From contig NVTT01000023.1 in the NCBI GenBank assembly GCA_002401655.1, positions 4,746 to 13,139 on the forward strand: a DNA stretch of 8,394 nucleotides, in the 5' to 3' direction. This document shows positions 1 through 6,453 of the stretch, one piece after another. Below the pieces are notes generated by a model. It was not told where the DNA came from. It ran no database searches and saw nothing but the letters and a program-made list of their open reading frames with translations. Source of the DNA: Gammaproteobacteria bacterium. GTDB lineage: Bacteria > Pseudomonadota > Gammaproteobacteria > Enterobacterales > Kangiellaceae. Made by a program: the position numbers and the translations under genes. Within the stretch, counting starts at the first letter, position 1, and every line of letters begins with the position of its first letter.

Positions 1-1190
1 ATGGCTCTCAATATGGTTTAGCTAATCTCACTGGTGAAGCGTTGAGTTTAGGAAGTGGTAAATTAAGTAAAAAGGAAATTGAAGATCTTTTTGCTTTTTA
101 TGGCGCTCAATTACGTAGTGTCGTTGGATTAGAATCAGTAAGTACTAGCCTATCTATTGCGAGTAAAGATATTAATAAACTATTACCCGTTTTTAGAGAT
201 ATCGTGACTAAACCTCAGTTTAACGAAGTTGAATTTAATAAACAAAAGAAGCGTTATATTGATCAATTAAAGCAAAGTCGAGAACGACCTAGAAATGTTA
301 TCGGTAGCGCATTTAATAAAATGTATTATGGTGATCATCCGTATGGCAACCCTGTCGAAGGTGATGCTTCAACCGTTGAGGCGATTACTTTAGAGCACGT
401 CAAATCTTTCTATAAGAATTTTTATTCCGCGAATAATAGTGCACTAATTATTGTTGGCGACTTTAAAACCAGAAAAATGACTAAAAAAATAAAGAGACTT
501 TTTAAAGGATGGAAGTCGAATACGATTAATTCTGTTGAATTAGCTCAATTTTCACCACCTAAGGAATCAAATGTTTGGTTGATTAATAAAGAAGATGCAA
601 TCGAAACCACCTTTATATTTGGTGGAGCAGGTATCCCTTCAAATCATCCAGATAAAGTTGCACTACAAGTCATTAATACTATTTTAGGTGCTCGATTTAC
701 CTCTTGGTTAAATGATGAGTTGCGGGTTAACTCTGGATTAACCTATGGAGCAAGAAGTCGATTCAATAGCCACTCCAAATTAGGTAATTTTGTAATTTCT
801 ACTTTCACTAAAAAAGAAACAACATTTGAAGCGTTAGATTTGGCTATAAAAACTTATCATAGACTTTGGAACAAAGGAATAGATAAAGAAACCTTAGACT
901 CTGCAAAAACCTATGTAAAAGGACAGTTCCCGCCACGTTATGAAACCAGCGGACAATTAGCGCAACTTCTTTCTACTATGTGGTCTTTAGATTTAGATAA
1001 TTCGTTTATCAATGACTTTCAAAAAAATGTTGATTCCCTTGATGTCGATAAAGCGAATAAAATTGCTCAATCTGTTTTTCCAAAAAATAATTTGCAATAT
1101 GTACTAGTTGGAAAAGCTAGTGAGTTAAAAGAAGAAGTAAAAGCTTATGGAAAAATAAAAGAGATGGAAATTAAGACGTTTAAGTTTTAA
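1..1190 (+). CDS. M16-family peptidase-like protein, non-catalytic type, 5'-truncated by window edge
   Basis: The reading frame is open from base 3, so the gene enters from the left and the TTG at 42 is not its start; about 395 residues are present and roughly 60-80 are probably missing, since family members usually have 450-500. The visible start reads GSQYGLANLTGEALSLGSGK, which aligns with the region that in active M16 enzymes reads GLAHxxEH. Here the zinc ligands and catalytic Glu are replaced (H to N, E to G, H to E). The C-terminal half keeps the Arg...Tyr pair of the family in LRVNSGLTYGAR (Arg codon 723-725, Tyr codon 744-746), which helps bind substrate peptide. This is the pattern of the inactive partner in M16B heterodimers, often encoded next to a zinc-bearing partner; that partner would lie left of the window. 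Location is probably periplasmic or membrane-associated, but the signal region is not visible. The family call is firm and the inactive-partner role is inference. Confidence 0.9.
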   Translation, partial: GSQYGLANLTGEALSLGSGKLSKKEIEDLFAFYGAQLRSVVGLESVSTSLSIASKDINKLLPVFRDIVTKPQFNEVEFNKQKKRYIDQLKQSRERPRNVIGSAFNKMYYGDHPYGNPVEGDASTVEAITLEHVKSFYKNFYSANNSALIIVGDFKTRKMTKKIKRLFKGWKSNTINSVELAQFSPPKESNVWLINKEDAIETTFIFGGAGIPSNHPDKVALQVINTILGARFTSWLNDELRVNSGLTYGARSRFNSHSKLGNFVISTFTKKETTFEALDLAIKTYHRLWNKGIDKETLDSAKTYVKGQFPPRYETSGQLAQLLSTMWSLDLDNSFINDFQKNVDSLDVDKANKIAQSVFPKNNLQYVLVGKASELKEEVKAYGKIKEMEIKTFKF

Positions 1191-1228
1191 GTAAATTTGT
1201 GATTGAATTCTCTTAATTTCGATAAATT

Positions 1229-1330
1229 GTCATTGCGAGAAGGAACGACGCGGCAATCTCTATCAGAGATTGTGCGAGTCTAGAGTGTATACAAAACTTT
1301 GGCAGGTTGCCGCGCTTCGCTCGCAATGAC
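1229..1330. repeat. palindromic intergenic repeat (REP/MITE-like)
   Basis: The left arm begins gtcattgcgag and runs through cgcggcaatct (1229-1259). The right arm (about 1301-1330) is its imperfect inverse, ending ctcgcaatgac; read on the minus strand it is gtcattgcgagcgaagcgcgg. Inside lies a perfect 7-bp hairpin, aatctct / agagatt (1255-1261 with 1265-1271, loop of 3). Local GC is far above the flanking sequence. Repeats beginning gtcattgcgag and containing cggcaatct are common as dispersed elements in many bacterial genomes; that part is from memory. It contains no ORF. It sits between the M16 gene stop and dbpA, so its hairpin could act as a terminator or mRNA-stabilising structure. Confidence 0.8.
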
Positions 1331-1358
1331 GGTGAGTTTAGCTATTAATATTATTTTC

Positions 1359-1362
1359 GGAG
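1359..1362 (+). promoter_or_regulatory. ribosome binding site of dbpA (supports TTG start)
   Basis: GGAG lies 9 nt before the TTG at 1372. No ATG or GTG occurs in frame between this site and the Q-motif Phe at residue 6, so the TTG is the only start that keeps the complete Q motif. Confidence 0.75.
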
Positions 1363-1371
1363 CATTATAAA

Positions 1372-2769
1372 TTGTCATCCAATAAATTTGAAAGCTTGCC
1401 CTTAGAGAAAGCGTTATTAGAAAACCTTACTAGTTTAGGCTATAAAGAAATGACGCCTATTCAGGCAAAAAGTTTGCCGTTGATTTTGTCAGGTAAAGAT
1501 GTCATCGCTCAAGGAAAAACAGGTTCAGGAAAAACCGCAGCGTTTGCATTAGGTATCTTACATAATCTTGAGGTTAAACGATTTAGAATTCAATCTTTAG
1601 TTTTGTGTCCCACCAGAGAGCTTGCGGATCAAGTCGCTAAAGAAATTAGACGTATCGCTCGCTCTATTCATAATATTAAAGTACTGACGCTGTGTGGCGG
1701 TTCCCCGCTAGGTCCACAAATTGGCTCGCTTGAACATGGTGCGCATATTATTGTCGGCACACCAGGTCGAATTGAAGATCATTTAAATCGTGGTCGATTA
1801 AATTTAGAAAATGTTAATACCTTAATACTTGATGAAGCCGATCGAATGTTGGAAATGGGTTTTCAATCGGCATTAGATTTGATTTTCTCAATGTGTCCAG
1901 CGAAACGTCAAACGCTTTTATTTAGCGCCACCTTTCCCGACGAAATTAAACCGATTGCTAAAGCGATAATGATCGATCCATCGACCGTTAAAGTTGAATC
2001 TACTCACGATACCAATACAATCGATCAACATTTTTATCAAGTCACTGAACATTCTGAACGATTAACCGCTATTCGTTTAATTTTACTAAAAAACCAACCT
2101 GAATCGAGCGTTATTTTTTGTACAACAAAAATTGAAACCCAACAAGTTGCTGATGAATTAGCAATGTTTGGATTTAGTTGTATAGCCATTCATGGCGACT
2201 TAGACCAGAAAGATCGTGACCAGGCGTTAGTTAGATTTTCGAATAAAAGTGTTTCGATATTAGTCGCCACGGATGTTGCCGCGCGCGGACTGGATATTGA
2301 AAATTTGGATGCAGTAATTAATTATCAAATTTCGAGAGATCCAGAAGTTCATGTGCATAGAATTGGCAGAACAGGACGAGCCGGTAGCAAAGGAACTGCC
2401 TACTCAATTATTACAGAAAAAGAAATCCATAGAATTATTAAACTAGAAGATATAATGAAACAAAGTATCAAAATGGAAGAGCTTCCTAATAGAAATATCT
2501 TGGAGAAAAAACCAAACAAACCTGAAATGACCACTCTACAAATTGATGGCGGTAAAAAGCAAAAAATAAGAGCCGGCGATATTCTTGGAGCATTAACGGC
2601 TAAAAAAGGAACAGATGATATTCAGGGTAATCAAATTGGAAAGATTCAATTATTTGATAACCGAGCCTTTGTTGCAGTTCATAGAAGCATCGCTAACGAT
2701 GCGCTGAATAAAATTCAAAATGGAAAGTTAAAAGGTCGGTCTTTTAAAGCTAGATGTCTTTGGGGATAA
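1372..2769 (+). CDS. dbpA: ATP-dependent RNA helicase DbpA (DEAD-box)
   Basis: This is a 465-residue cytoplasmic DEAD-box helicase, close to the 457 residues of E. coli DbpA. All core motifs are present: Q motif (Phe6 to Gln31), motif I AQGKTGSGKT (46-55), Ia PTREL (80-84), Ib TPGR (130-133), II DEAD (154-157), III SAT (185-187), V TDVAARGLDI (300-309) and VI HRIGRTGR (329-336). The tail from about 387, starting TTLQIDGGKKQKIRAGDILG, is the DbpA-type RRM-like RNA-binding domain; it separates DbpA from RhlB, RhlE and SrmB and contacts hairpin 92 of 23S rRNA. The known role is ATP-driven remodelling during late 50S ribosome assembly. Translation starts at TTG behind a GGAG box. The gene stands alone, with a palindromic repeat upstream and a 163-bp gap downstream. 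No obvious strong promoter was found between the repeat and the start. No motif residue is missing. Confidence 0.96.
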   Translation: MSSNKFESLPLEKALLENLTSLGYKEMTPIQAKSLPLILSGKDVIAQGKTGSGKTAAFALGILHNLEVKRFRIQSLVLCPTRELADQVAKEIRRIARSIHNIKVLTLCGGSPLGPQIGSLEHGAHIIVGTPGRIEDHLNRGRLNLENVNTLILDEADRMLEMGFQSALDLIFSMCPAKRQTLLFSATFPDEIKPIAKAIMIDPSTVKVESTHDTNTIDQHFYQVTEHSERLTAIRLILLKNQPESSVIFCTTKIETQQVADELAMFGFSCIAIHGDLDQKDRDQALVRFSNKSVSILVATDVAARGLDIENLDAVINYQISRDPEVHVHRIGRTGRAGSKGTAYSIITEKEIHRIIKLEDIMKQSIKMEELPNRNILEKKPNKPEMTTLQIDGGKKQKIRAGDILGALTAKKGTDDIQGNQIGKIQLFDNRAFVAVHRSIANDALNKIQNGKLKGRSFKARCLWG

Positions 2770-2863
2770 AAAAATTAATAAAGAAAAAGCAATATACTAT
2801 ATCAATTACTGGCATAAACAAATACAATTTAGCCACTATATTTAGTTATTCCTCCTCAAGTTG

Positions 2864-2877
2864 TTGATCTGAATCAA
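2864..2877. promoter_or_regulatory. FNR/Anr-type operator, perfect match
   Basis: TTGATCTGAATCAA matches the FNR consensus TTGATnnnnATCAA at all ten fixed positions. Its centre (2870.5) is 74 bp before the ATG of the STAS-domain gene at 2945. It lies in non-coding DNA after dbpA, so the downstream STAS gene is the natural target. FNR-family regulators respond to oxygen limitation; at a class II promoter the site centres near -41.5. This predicts activation at low oxygen, which is inference. A CRP site is unlikely because the half-sites lack TGTGA. Confidence 0.6.
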
Positions 2878-2899
2878 TACTTCTAATTTATAAAAGAAT

Positions 2900-2911
2900 T
2901 ATGGTTATATT
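2900..2911 (+). promoter_or_regulatory. candidate -10 region for the STAS gene
   Basis: Two overlapping candidates fit the operator at 2864-2877. TATGGT (2900-2905) has the exact class II spacing, with hexamer centre 32 bp from the operator centre. TATATT (2906-2911) is the better -10 match (5 of 6) but would place the operator near -47.5. No good -35 box is seen at the usual distance, as expected for an activator-dependent promoter. Confidence 0.4.
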
Positions 2912-2934
2912 CTAGACCACAGAAATAAAAACTT

Positions 2935-2938
2935 GGAG
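2935..2938 (+). promoter_or_regulatory. ribosome binding site fixing the STAS gene start at 2945
   Basis: GGAG lies 6 nt before the ATG at 2945. An in-frame TTG at 2933 overlaps this site (TTGGAG) and has no ribosome binding site of its own, so the longer reading is unlikely. Confidence 0.8.
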
Positions 2939-2944
2939 AATATT

Positions 2945-3328
2945 ATGACAATTGTCCGGCATGGTTTAACTTTGGGAATTGAGCGAATCGATGAGTTTTT
3001 TTTCCTCTCTCTTAAGGTAGTAGGCAAGTTAACTCACAAAGATTACGAAAGAATTAATCCGTTAGTAGATGCGGCTTTAGAAGGTGTGTCTGAACCAAAG
3101 ATTAATGTTTTTATTGATGCTTCAAAAATGGAGGGTTGGGAGCTTAGAGCTGCGTGGGATGATTTTAAATTTGGCCTAAAACATAATAATGAATTTAATA
3201 AAATAGCGATTTTTGGACATGAAAAGTGGCAAGAATATCTATCTAAAATTGGCTCTTGGTTTATCTCTGGTGAGATACAATTCTTTGAAACAAAAGATTT
3301 AGCTTTTGATTGGTTGACTGACTATTAG
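2945..3328 (+). CDS. SpoIIAA-like STAS-domain protein
   Basis: The product is 127 residues when started at the ATG at 2945 (MTIVRHGLTLG). The whole length fits the SpoIIAA-like family (formerly DUF3478): an N-terminal beta strand, a segment like LKVVGKLTHKDYERINPLVD, the strand INVFIDASKMEGWE, the helix AAWDDFKFGLKHNNEFNKIA, then FGHEKW and a C-terminal FFETKDLAFDWL. The protein is soluble and cytoplasmic, with no signal or membrane segment. The family shares the STAS fold with anti-sigma antagonists, but most members have no known role and are not linked to a cognate anti-sigma kinase; none is visible here. The upstream FNR-type box suggests low-oxygen induction. The stop codon overlaps the stop region of the convergent cupin gene by 4 bp, leaving no room for a dedicated terminator. 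The family is confident and the function unknown. Confidence 0.85.
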   Translation: MTIVRHGLTLGIERIDEFFFLSLKVVGKLTHKDYERINPLVDAALEGVSEPKINVFIDASKMEGWELRAAWDDFKFGLKHNNEFNKIAIFGHEKWQEYLSKIGSWFISGEIQFFETKDLAFDWLTDY

Positions 3329-3708
3329 TTGATGGGATCTAGTGGACGATGTTGGTTATTTAATCCTGGTGTCATATAAATCAGTTGAGTCGTTTCTATT
3401 ACATTGACTTTGTGCCACTCACCTTTTTTGATAATACAGGATGCTCCTGCGCCAAGCGTTAGTGATTCATTAGGGTTAGAGTCGCTGGTTAGATTAATTT
3501 TGCCAGATATAACATACAGTATCTCATCGCCATCTAAATGAACTTCACCGTTATTCATCGATCTTTCTAATGTAACGATTCCAACATTTAATCCATCAAA
3601 CTGTTTAGGTGGTCCTTTATGCATATTCGGGACAGAGATAGAGACTTCCAAATTTCTATTTATTTCAAATGTGTTTTTAGTTACGTCTATTGGAATAATA
3701 TTCTTCAT
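3325..3708 (-). CDS. small single-domain cupin protein
   Basis: This 127-residue cytoplasmic protein has one cupin barrel. Motif 1 is GEVHLDGDEILYVISG (54-69): His57 and Glu62 are kept, while the second His of HxH is Asp59. Motif 2 is IIKKGEWHKVNV (92-103), with His99 and Asn102 kept and the usual Pro replaced by Lys. Three of the four customary metal ligands therefore remain, so metal binding is possible but not certain. Cupins range from dioxygenases and isomerases to sugar-binding and storage proteins, and no substrate can be assigned. The ATG at 3708 follows a GAGGT box about 5 nt upstream. It lies 55 bp after the lipoprotein stop, so it could be read with that gene or from its own candidate promoter. 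It converges with the STAS gene, overlapping by 4 bp. Confidence 0.85.
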   Translation of the reverse strand: MKNIIPIDVTKNTFEINRNLEVSISVPNMHKGPPKQFDGLNVGIVTLERSMNNGEVHLDGDEILYVISGKINLTSDSNPNESLTLGAGASCIIKKGEWHKVNVIETTQLIYMTPGLNNQHRPLDPIN

Positions 3709-3740
3709 TTTTACCTCAGTTTCAATTAATGTATCGTCAT

Positions 3741-3770
3741 ACTATAACAAACTAATTTAATATTTATGAA
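3741..3770 (-). promoter_or_regulatory. candidate promoter of the cupin gene
   Basis: On the minus strand TGTTATAGT (3749-3741) is an extended -10 with 5 of 6 consensus bases. TTCATA (3770-3765) lies 18 bp upstream as a weak -35. The predicted start near 3734 gives a leader of about 26 nt with the GAGGT box well placed. The -35 lies inside the end of the lipoprotein gene. Confidence 0.45.
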
Positions 3771-4342
3771 ATCCACAATAGTTCCACACCTAAAGTTTGC
3801 CAGCGACTATTCTTAAACTCAAAAGTCACAAAGAACTCACCTGCTCCGCCCAACGTAGCACAAAGATAAGAGAATTTTATTAGTGCTATTTTGTTATTTT
3901 TAGAAAATGCTACTTTCGATAACGTATAATATGAACGATAATTATTGTCTTCATCAAAACAATGTTTTCTTGGATCAGTATTTTTAGGATTGTAAACGTA
4001 ATTTGTAGATAGAAACTCAGAATTTGTTATTAAGGGATTCCAATTCAATGATTGAGAATTTTTGTTTACTTCATACAATTTCTTTACCAGTTCGATTGAT
4101 ATGTTACCTAAAGGTTTAAGGGACTCATTCCAAGGATATTGTTCAATTGGGTTATTCACAAACCATTGATTCTCAGTTGCTTTCGCTAAATAGTATTTGG
4201 TATATGTATTTCCAATTCTCTTTAATAGGAGAGTCTCATATACGGCTTGTTCATTAGTTATTTCAATAGATGCCTTCTTATCACAAGCAGTGTTTAATAT
4301 GCATGTAACAAATATTAATGTAATTCTGATTATTGATGACAC
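3764..4342 (-). CDS. predicted lipoprotein of unknown function
   Basis: The product has 192 residues from a GTG start. The N-terminus has Arg6, a hydrophobic stretch (7-16), then LNTAC with Cys20, followed by DKK. This resembles a lipoprotein signal peptide with lipidated Cys20, although Asn at -3 is unusual for a lipobox. Asp directly after the Cys is, in enteric bacteria, an inner-membrane retention signal. Two further cysteines, Cys128 and Cys161, could form a periplasmic disulfide. The C-terminal part (about 138-192), with LSKVAFSKNNKIALIKFSY, a Cys, a Gly-rich turn and a final Trp-Ile-Ser, resembles a recurrent family of uncharacterised secreted proteins ending in a 'W(V/I)S' strand; this is from memory. 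The gene starts 3 nt after the sseA stop, so the two are probably translationally coupled. I do not recognise a function. Confidence 0.75.
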   Translation of the reverse strand: MSSIIRITLIFVTCILNTACDKKASIEITNEQAVYETLLLKRIGNTYTKYYLAKATENQWFVNNPIEQYPWNESLKPLGNISIELVKKLYEVNKNSQSLNWNPLITNSEFLSTNYVYNPKNTDPRKHCFDEDNNYRSYYTLSKVAFSKNNKIALIKFSYLCATLGGAGEFFVTFEFKNSRWQTLGVELLWIS

Positions 4343-4345
4343 TGT

Positions 4346-5197
4346 TTAACCTAAATTTTTCGGTAACAAATCACTATTGCCCCACTCACTCCAACTACCA
4401 TCATAAACGGCAATTTTGTTATAGCCACATTCATAAGCACCCAAAGCCAAAATACTAGCAGTCACACCAGAGCCACAGCTAAAAATCAATTCATTAGTGT
4501 TGCTCTCTAATGTAGTTTTAAAAATACTGACTAATTCTTTTTTTGCTTTAAAAATGCCTTCAAATATTATTTCCGTAAATGGAATGCATTTTGACTTTGG
4601 AATGTGTCCACCTTTCAACCCTGCCCTCGGTTCTGGTTCAAACCCCTTAAAGCGACCGATGGAACGCGCATCCAATATCTGAATTTCATTATTATCGATT
4701 GCTGATAATACTTCTTTATCGGATTTAACCATTGAGGGATTAAATTTAGACTCGAAGTTTCCTATCTCGACGGGTGTACTCGAATACTCTTCTGTCGTTG
4801 GTAAACCTTCATCAATCCATTTTGGTAAACCGCCGTTAAGAACGTATACTTCTTTATGTCCCATCGTTCTAAACATCCACCAAGCTCTTGGAGATGAAAA
4901 TATTCCCATTGCGTCGTAAACTACAATTATTGAGTCAGTTAAAATACCGAGTTCCCTAACCGACTGTTGAAACTCTGCTGGTGTTGGTAACATATGAGGT
5001 AAGTCGGTGTTTTGGTCACAAATATCAGTATCAAAATTAAAGGGTTTTGCATTGGGTATTTTAAATGTAGGCGTTGGTATTGCTTCACCATTTGGCCTCT
5101 TCTTCATGGTGGCGTCTAGAATCACAAGATTGGAGTTTTCCAAATTGTCATTTAACCAAGCTATGGAAACAATGTTAGAGTGTGGTTCTTGTGACAT
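4346..5197 (-). CDS. sseA: 3-mercaptopyruvate sulfurtransferase (tandem rhodanese domains)
   Basis: This 283-residue protein has two rhodanese domains, about 9-135 (inactive) and 160-280 (catalytic), matching E. coli SseA (281 residues). The active loop is CGSGVTA (241-247): Cys241 would carry the persulfide, and the CG(S/T)GVTA loop marks mercaptopyruvate sulfurtransferase rather than thiosulfate sulfurtransferase (CRKGVTA). Other family signatures are LPHMLPTP (66-73), SPRAWWMFRTMG (102-113), LDAR (175-178), GHIP (197-200) and YDGSWSEWG (265-273). The reaction moves sulfur from 3-mercaptopyruvate to a thiol or cyanide, releasing pyruvate. The expected location is the cytoplasm, as no signal peptide is seen. 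The ATG at 5197 follows AAAGGAA about 6 nt upstream. It appears to head an operon with the lipoprotein gene and is divergent from the AlkC-like gene. Confidence 0.93.
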   Translation of the reverse strand: MSQEPHSNIVSIAWLNDNLENSNLVILDATMKKRPNGEAIPTPTFKIPNAKPFNFDTDICDQNTDLPHMLPTPAEFQQSVRELGILTDSIIVVYDAMGIFSSPRAWWMFRTMGHKEVYVLNGGLPKWIDEGLPTTEEYSSTPVEIGNFESKFNPSMVKSDKEVLSAIDNNEIQILDARSIGRFKGFEPEPRAGLKGGHIPKSKCIPFTEIIFEGIFKAKKELVSIFKTTLESNTNELIFSCGSGVTASILALGAYECGYNKIAVYDGSWSEWGNSDLLPKNLG

Positions 5198-5239
5198 TTT
5201 GATTCCTTTAAAATTGAGTGCTGGTATTGAGGCACTATT

Positions 5240-5269
5240 TTTATCACTAAACTGACTCTACCCTGTCAG
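5240..5269 (-). promoter_or_regulatory. candidate sseA promoter
   Basis: On the minus strand CTGACA (5269-5264) matches the -35 consensus at 5 of 6 bases. GATAAA (5245-5240), 18 bp downstream, is a modest -10. The predicted leader is about 36 nt. The -35 overlaps the inverted repeat at 5251-5270. Confidence 0.35.
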
Positions 5270-5270
5270 T
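5251..5270. repeat. short perfect inverted repeat between divergent sseA and alkC-like genes
   Basis: ACTGAC (5251-5256) and GTCAGT (5265-5270) are exact inverse copies separated by 8 nt. The site covers the predicted -35 of sseA, so it could be an operator for a dimeric regulator. No regulator family was recognised, and a 6-bp arm can arise by chance. Confidence 0.35.
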
Positions 5271-5349
5271 AGCAATGATTTAGAGTAACATAAAACGGAA
5301 AATATCACTTAACCTAGAAAAAGCCTTTAAATAACTGCATGAGATAAAA

Positions 5350-6444
5350 ATGTCGGAATCATCTAAACAACCCACTTTACTGAAAGATTATTATTCCACT
5401 GAGCTGGTTAAATCTATAGCCAAAAATTGTAAAGCGCAAGATAACTATTTTAAAATAGCATCATTTGAAAAAAAGGTACTAGGTAAAGATTGGGAGCAGT
5501 TAGAACTAAAAGAGCGTATGCATCGTATAGCGGATATGCTTGGCGAACATTTACCAAAGGCTTATAAACGGTCTATTTCCATTTTATTGAAAGTTGCAGT
5601 TAATTATTCTGGATTAGCCCATATGTGCTTCCCAGATTTTGTAGAAAAATTTGGTTTAGATGATTTTGAAACCTCAATGATGGCTCTAGAGAAGCTTACC
5701 GAGGGTTCAAGTTCTGAATTTGCGATACGCCCTTTTATTATTCGCTATCCTAAATTGACTATGCAAAAAATGAAGACGTGGGCGCAATCTGATAACTATC
5801 ATGTCAGACGATTAGCAACCGAAGGATGCAGACCTCGGCTTCCATGGGCAATGGCGCTACCAGATTTCAAACAAGACCCAAGTATTGTGTTAGAAACAAT
5901 TATGGTGCTAATTGACGATGATGAGCTGTACGTAAGACGAAGTGTGGCTAATAATTTGAATGATATTAGTAAAGATAATCCTAAAAGAGTGATTGAAATT
6001 GCTTCACAATATTTAGGGCGTAGCAAAGATATCGATTGGGTTATAAAACATGCTTGTCGAGGCCTTTTAAAGCAAGGAAATAAAAAAGTCTTACAATTAT
6101 TTGGATTTTTAGATGTCGGACATATTAAGGTTACAAATTTCAGGCTGGATGAATCTGTTTGTTTAGAGGAAAGATTAAATTTTTCATTTGAATTAAAATC
6201 GACTAAAGAATCACTTGAAAAATTAAGGGTTGAATTTACTATAGATTTTATGAAAGCTAATGGAAAAACTGCTGGCAAAATATTTAAAATCTGTGAAGGT
6301 GATTATAATGAGAAGGCTAAATCTATAAAGAAAACCTATTCGTTCAAAAAAATTAGTACACGCAAATATTACGTGGGTGAACATCAACTTCATATTGTTA
6401 TAAATGGCGAGGTTTTTGACAGCAAAAAATTCTCACTAGTATGA
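5350..6444 (+). CDS. AlkC-type DNA alkylation repair protein (HEAT-like glycosylase with Ig-like C-terminus)
   Basis: The product has 364 residues. Residues about 15-255 are helical HEAT-like repeats of the DNA alkylation repair superfamily, with HVRRLATEGCRPRLPWA (151-167), YVRRSVANNLNDISKDNP (194-211) and VIKHACRGLL (231-240); these are hallmarks of AlkC/AlkD-type proteins. Residues about 258-364 are predominantly beta, without helical-repeat signatures, and fit the Ig-like domain known on some AlkC proteins. AlkC enzymes are monofunctional glycosylases that remove 3-methylcytosine and 1-methyladenine without flipping the base; this substrate range is transferred from the family. The expected role is cytoplasmic base excision repair. 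The ATG at 5350 has only a weak ribosome site (GAGAT), and no strong promoter was found. The gene is divergent from sseA and convergent with the PaiB-like gene. Plain AlkD is less likely because it lacks the C-terminal beta region. Confidence 0.85.
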   Translation: MSESSKQPTLLKDYYSTELVKSIAKNCKAQDNYFKIASFEKKVLGKDWEQLELKERMHRIADMLGEHLPKAYKRSISILLKVAVNYSGLAHMCFPDFVEKFGLDDFETSMMALEKLTEGSSSEFAIRPFIIRYPKLTMQKMKTWAQSDNYHVRRLATEGCRPRLPWAMALPDFKQDPSIVLETIMVLIDDDELYVRRSVANNLNDISKDNPKRVIEIASQYLGRSKDIDWVIKHACRGLLKQGNKKVLQLFGFLDVGHIKVTNFRLDESVCLEERLNFSFELKSTKESLEKLRVEFTIDFMKANGKTAGKIFKICEGDYNEKAKSIKKTYSFKKISTRKYYVGEHQLHIVINGEVFDSKKFSLV

Positions 6445-6453
6445 TCTTTGGTT

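Noticed and set aside
42..44. TTG as the start codon of the M16-like gene
   Set aside because: The frame is open back to base 3 and the upstream residues (GSQYGLANLTGEA) continue the M16 alignment, so this is an internal Leu codon.
2770..2932. Rho-independent terminator after dbpA
   Set aside because: The A-rich sequence after the stop has no GC-rich stem followed by a T run on the plus strand.
2933..2944. TTG at 2933 as start of the STAS gene, adding four residues
   Set aside because: TTGGAG is itself the ribosome binding site for the ATG at 2945, and no such site precedes 2933.
4497..4682. Plus-strand ORF of 61 residues
   Set aside because: It lies wholly inside the conserved catalytic domain of the sseA-like gene on the other strand and shows no recognisable protein features.
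5007..5255. Plus-strand ORF of 82 residues
   Set aside because: It is mostly antisense to the N-terminal part of the sseA-like gene and runs through its promoter region, with no family resemblance.
5799..6278. Minus-strand ORF of 159 residues
   Set aside because: It is antisense to the AlkC-like gene, whose conserved HEAT-like motifs lie in this stretch. The Ser- and Leu-rich translation looks like a shadow frame.
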